From an uncultured Chloroflexota bacterium (lineage in GTDB: Bacteria; Chloroflexota; UBA4733), in contig CALBSQ010000351.1 of NCBI GenBank assembly GCA_937967325.1, forward strand, positions 1-16,632: a stretch of 16,632 nucleotides of DNA, given 5' to 3'. Below, in pieces: positions 14,264 to 16,632 of this stretch. The notes beneath the pieces were generated by a model. It searched no databases. It was not told where the DNA came from and saw only the letters and a list, made by a program, of their open reading frames with translations. A program made the translations under genes and the position numbers. Every line of letters starts with the position of its first letter. Within the stretch, counting starts at the first letter, position 1.

Positions 14264-15559
14264 GTGGTCACCACCCAAGCTAAGAGAACGGCAACGATAG
14301 CTCCCCTTCAAGAGCAGGCGGCAGTCCAACGGGACACGGCGCCTGTTCCGCGCAAGACGCCGCGGTTGACACTCGACGACGTGTTCGTGGTCGACGCCGA
14401 CGTCCACGCCCACGAGACGCCGAACGAGCTGACGCCGTACACCGATCCACCCTGGCGGAAGGCCGTGGAGAATGCCGCGCGCCTATCCCGCCGCTACCTC
14501 GACGTGCCGACTTACGCCCCCGGCGGGGGAGGGCCGCTGCCTGGGGCCTCCTTGCCCAACTTCCGCGGCGCGCGCGAGGAGATCGTCTGGACGGCAGACC
14601 AGATGCGGCGCGACCTGGACGCCTTCTCCATCGACGCGGCGGTGATCTTCCCCGACTTCTTCCTCAAGATCGCGGCGCTGCCCAATCCCGACTACGCCGC
14701 CGCCCTGGCGCGCGCCTACCACCGCTGGATCGCCGAGAAGTGGGTCCACGAGGCGAATGACCTCTACGGCGTGATCGTGGCCGTCCATCAGGACCCCGCT
14801 GAGGCGGTCAAGGAGATCGAGCGCTGGGCCGGCCACCCGCGCCTCGTGGCGGTCTTCCTACCCACCTGTCAGGTCTATCCGCTGTGGGGCCATCCGCGCT
14901 ACTTCCCCATCTTCGAAGCCGCGCAGGCGGCCAACCTGCCGGTCGCCCTGCACTCGGTGTCGGGCAGCTCCTGGGGCTTCCCGTTCAACGTGGAGCAGTT
15001 CGGTGGGTCAATCAGCGGGCACACCGCCTCCCACGTCTTCGCCATGATGTCCAATCTCATGAGCTTCATGGAGAACGGCGTCCCGGTGCGCTTCCCCAGC
15101 CTGCGCATCCTCTTCTGCGAGGCCGGCCTGACGTGGGTGCCGTTCCTGCGCCTGCGCCTGGACAAGGAGTTCACGGAGAACCGCCGCTCCTGGCCCTACT
15201 ACGACGACCTGCCCAGCAGGTGGATCGACAAGATGTACTTCGCCACGCAGCCGATCGAAGAGCCGCAACGCGGCCAGGATCTGGTCGACCTCATCCGCGT
15301 CTACAACGGTGAGAGCACGACCGTCTTCGCCTCGGACTGGCCGCACCACGACTTCGACCACCCGAAAGTGGCCTTCCAGTTGCCGATAAGCGACGACGCC
15401 CGCCGCAAGCTTATGGGCACGAACGCGCTGACGCTATTCCCGAAGATCACGGTGCCGGCGAGGTATCGGACGGCGACTGCCCGAGCCGCGACGACCGAGA
15501 AAACAGGAAATATCCCTGGTGACGGAACTGCCGGGGCCGCGACCGCGGTCGGCGGCTAA
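14264..15559 (+). CDS. Amidohydrolase_2 family metal-dependent hydrolase B
   Basis: This 431-residue paralogue of the divergent amidohydrolase has the metal-binding strand VVDADVHAHET (42-52) and FASDWPHHDFDH (D358) as the last-strand motif. Blocks such as AYHRWIAEKWV, LYGVIVAVHQDP and NLPVALHSVSG match the neighbour (AYNRYLSERWV, IYGAIMAVNQAP, GLPVVLQGTLT). It has a 35-40-residue N-terminal extension, a longer insert around 65-95, and a 37-residue Ala/Thr/Gly-rich tail after LFPK. The GTG at 14264 is chosen for AGGAGG (14248-14253), 10 bases upstream. The last 14 codons and the stop lie inside a large palindrome (15516-15720), so the natural C-terminus may have been altered. Activity is probably hydrolysis or decarboxylation; substrate unknown. 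Confidence 0.88.
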   Translation: MVTTQAKRTATIAPLQEQAAVQRDTAPVPRKTPRLTLDDVFVVDADVHAHETPNELTPYTDPPWRKAVENAARLSRRYLDVPTYAPGGGGPLPGASLPNFRGAREEIVWTADQMRRDLDAFSIDAAVIFPDFFLKIAALPNPDYAAALARAYHRWIAEKWVHEANDLYGVIVAVHQDPAEAVKEIERWAGHPRLVAVFLPTCQVYPLWGHPRYFPIFEAAQAANLPVALHSVSGSSWGFPFNVEQFGGSISGHTASHVFAMMSNLMSFMENGVPVRFPSLRILFCEAGLTWVPFLRLRLDKEFTENRRSWPYYDDLPSRWIDKMYFATQPIEEPQRGQDLVDLIRVYNGESTTVFASDWPHHDFDHPKVAFQLPISDDARRKLMGTNALTLFPKITVPARYRTATARAATTEKTGNIPGDGTAGAATAVGG

Positions 15560-15720
15560 CCGGACGGGGCGACTGCGGTCGCTCGGATATTGTCGGCCTC
15601 GCCGCTCAGCTCGCGATGACCGGCGGCGAGCCGCCGTCGTCGCCATCGTTCGTCCGACCGCAGTCGCCCCCGGTGCTTAGCCGCCGACCGCGGTCGCGGC
15701 CCCGGCAGTTCCGTCACCAG
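15516..15720. repeat. Large imperfect palindrome, MITE-like or hairpin element
   Basis: Bases 15516-15559 are the exact reverse complement of 15677-15720 (44 bp). After a 6-base mismatched patch, 15566-15581 matches 15655-15670 (16 bp). The apex contains a further hairpin, CGGCGG-CGAG-CCGCCG (15621-15636). No open frame in it resembles a transposase, and I see no clear target-site duplication at the edges (ATATCC left, CGACGT right). The left arm contains the TAA stop of the amidohydrolase. Bases 15560-15802 hold no gene that I can support. Confidence 0.85.
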
Positions 15721-15802
15721 CGACGTGTCTTGTCGAGCACATCCGGGGCGGGACACCAGGGGTCCTCGGTCTCCTCCCTTACGGTTCGCCCGACTCGTCA
15801 TG

Positions 15803-16021
15803 CTAACGAACATCCGGGGCAACGGGTCCGCCATCACGGTCCTCGCCGATCCAGTGACCCGGCAGCCCCGCGCCCGAACACCCAAAGCGGGCGGTGGGCT
15901 GCCGCTCCAGCCGGCGGTTCCACGGTCCGTGGTCGGGGGTCGGGCTGTCTGGAGCGGCCACCCAAAAGGTCTGGTCGCACGCACTACACTTGACGAAGTA
16001 CCGTACAACCACAGCCGGCAT
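15803..16021 (-). CDS. Small CxxC protein, possible zinc ribbon, unknown function
   Basis: This 72-residue protein has VRYFVKCSACDQTFWVAAP at the start: a Cys-x-x-Cys pair at residues 12 and 15 between short strands. It is followed by a Pro-rich stretch (DSPTPDHGPW) and a third Cys at 48 in RFGCSGAGLPGHWIG. The pattern fits half of a zinc ribbon or rubredoxin-like knuckle, with Cys48 or a His completing the site. The ATG at 16021 lies 5 bases after the Rieske stop, with no good Shine-Dalgarno site, so translation would be coupled to the Rieske gene. I do not recognise the family by name. Composition is protein-like and unlike a chance frame, but this remains a prediction. Confidence 0.55.
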   Translation of the reverse strand: MPAVVVRYFVKCSACDQTFWVAAPDSPTPDHGPWNRRLERQPTARFGCSGAGLPGHWIGEDRDGGPVAPDVR

Positions 16022-16026
16022 GACGC

Positions 16027-16383
16027 TCAAACCAAGAGCTTGATCTGGCCGTCCTCTACGCGCACGACGAACTGGCGTAAGCGGCCGCGCCGCCGGGCCA
16101 GGCACTGGCCGGTGGTGACGTCGAACTCCAGGCCGTGCCAGGGGCAGACGACGATCTCACCCTCCTGCACCCACTCCGGCTTCCAGCCCTGCTCCACCCT
16201 TGCCTGTACGGTGCCGCCGACGTTGCCTTCGCACAGCGGCCCGCCCTGGTGGAAGCAGTGGTTGGGTAAAGCGTAGAAGCTACCCTTAACGTTGAAAACG
16301 CCGATCTCCAGGCCGCCAACGTTGACGATGCGCTTGGAGCCTTCGGGAATGTCCTGGACCGCGGCGACGACGTGCTCAGCCAC
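16027..16383 (-). CDS. Rieske [2Fe-2S] ferredoxin-type protein
   Basis: This small electron carrier of 118 residues contains one Rieske domain. Cluster ligands are visible as C43-F-H45 in NHCFHQGGPLCEG and C80-P-W-H83 in CPWHGLEFDVTTG. The extra disulfide cysteines of high-potential bc1-type Rieske proteins are absent from the two ligand loops, so it is the ferredoxin type used by dioxygenases, nitrite reductase small subunits and similar enzymes. The 34-residue gap between ligand pairs, with the insert VQARVEQGWKPEWVQ, is longer than in many ferredoxins. The GTG at 16383 is fixed by AGGAGG (16394-16389), 5 bases upstream; the frame is open to 16503 but overlaps the probable promoter. The partner oxygenase or reductase is not in the window. 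A small CxxC protein follows after 5 bases. Confidence 0.92.
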   Translation of the reverse strand: MAEHVVAAVQDIPEGSKRIVNVGGLEIGVFNVKGSFYALPNHCFHQGGPLCEGNVGGTVQARVEQGWKPEWVQEGEIVVCPWHGLEFDVTTGQCLARRRGRLRQFVVRVEDGQIKLLV

Positions 16384-16429
16384 TAGATCCTCCTGCCAGG
16401 CCGAGCTCCGGGCGAACTGTTGCGCTGGA

Positions 16430-16463
16430 CCTGGATGATACCAGGCTCGATCCAGTCTGCCGA
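16430..16463 (-). promoter_or_regulatory. Candidate extended -10 promoter of the Rieske gene
   Basis: On the minus strand TCGGCA (16463-16458) is followed after 17 bases by TATCAT (16440-16435), which carries the upstream TGG of an extended -10. The -10 box is flanked by CCTGG and CCAGG, which form an inverted repeat (16430-16445) that a repressor could use. Transcription would start near 16428, about 45 bases before the GTG at 16383. Confidence 0.4.
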
Positions 16464-16551
16464 TTTCAACAGAAGTCGCCCAGATATATCCAGCGGAAGT
16501 CACGCAAGAGCGGCGCTACACGCCACCTTTACGTGTCGAGATTGGCGATCG

Positions 16552-16632
16552 TCATGGCGGTTGATCCCGTTCCCAAGCGTTGCGCTCCTCTTCCAACCAG
16601 CGCCGCGTCTCCTCGTGGGTCCCGAAGACTCC
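16552..16632 (-). CDS. C-terminal end of a gene cut by the window edge
   Basis: The last 26 codons of a minus-strand frame read FGTHEETRRWLEEERNAW and then ERDQPP before TGA at 16554-16552. The residues form an amphipathic, highly charged helix that looks like genuine protein. No start is in the window and the family cannot be told from this tail. It lies upstream of the Rieske gene on the same strand, 89 bases from the candidate Rieske promoter, and may be part of the same functional group. Confidence 0.4.
   Translation of the reverse strand, partial: GVFGTHEETRRWLEEERNAWERDQPP

Noticed and set aside
15739..15820. Direct repeat ACATCCGGGGC at 15739-15749 and 15810-15820
   Set aside because: An 11-bp match in GC-rich sequence with no surrounding similarity. 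It does not flank the palindrome and so is not a target-site duplication.
15556..16008. 150-residue minus-strand frame over the large palindrome
   Set aside because: Low-complexity Arg/Pro-rich product with no motif. It overlaps the better supported CxxC protein in another frame and would be created by the palindrome itself.

Overview
The window is GC-rich (clearly above 60%) and tightly packed, with good Shine-Dalgarno sites and frequent GTG/TTG starts. The mix of DrrA/ABC-2 exporters without a membrane-fusion protein, a cobalt-type nitrile hydratase, NHL propellers, SDWPH-type amidohydrolases and Rieske proteins would suit an uncultivated or environmental Chloroflexota member. Similar gene mixes occur in other high-GC environmental lineages such as Tectomicrobia or Rokubacteria. 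The assignment is inference from gene style and cannot be proven here.

Layout. Bases 1-223 hold an inverted repeat and no supported gene. Bases 228-2749 are a PadR-regulated ABC exporter: promoter, padR-like regulator from a TTG start, ATPase, one ABC-2 permease. Bases 2777-2833 hold two hairpins. Bases 2939-6963 are a second exporter: a promoter with two related palindromic operators, a TetR regulator, an ATPase whose H-loop histidine is replaced by Asn, and two paralogous ABC-2 permeases. A REP-like palindrome lies inside this operon.

Bases 8735-6982 (minus strand) are a Co-type nitrile hydratase operon in the order beta, alpha, accessory protein. Transcribed divergently from it is an NHL beta-propeller gene resembling peptidyl-hydroxyglycine amidating lyase (8920-9936). 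A perfect 21-bp palindrome (10045-10088) lies between the convergent propeller gene and a minus-strand TIM-barrel-like protein of unknown function (11498-10122). Upstream of that gene come a short remnant of a DppB-type permease, an MFS exporter that may be leaderless, and an amidohydrolase, all on the minus strand. A paralogous amidohydrolase is divergent from them (14264-15559). Its stop codon lies inside a large imperfect palindrome (15516-15720). The right end carries a minus-strand Rieske ferredoxin with a probably coupled small CxxC protein, and the last 26 codons of another gene.

Together the genes suggest an accessory, detoxification or catabolic region: two regulated exporters, nitrile hydration to amides, and metal-dependent hydrolases with a small redox protein. 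No amidase follows the nitrile hydratase within the window. No tRNA, rRNA, CRISPR array or intact transposase gene was seen. The most notable non-coding structures are the four families of long palindromes at 39-151, 4710-4735, 10045-10088 and 15516-15720.
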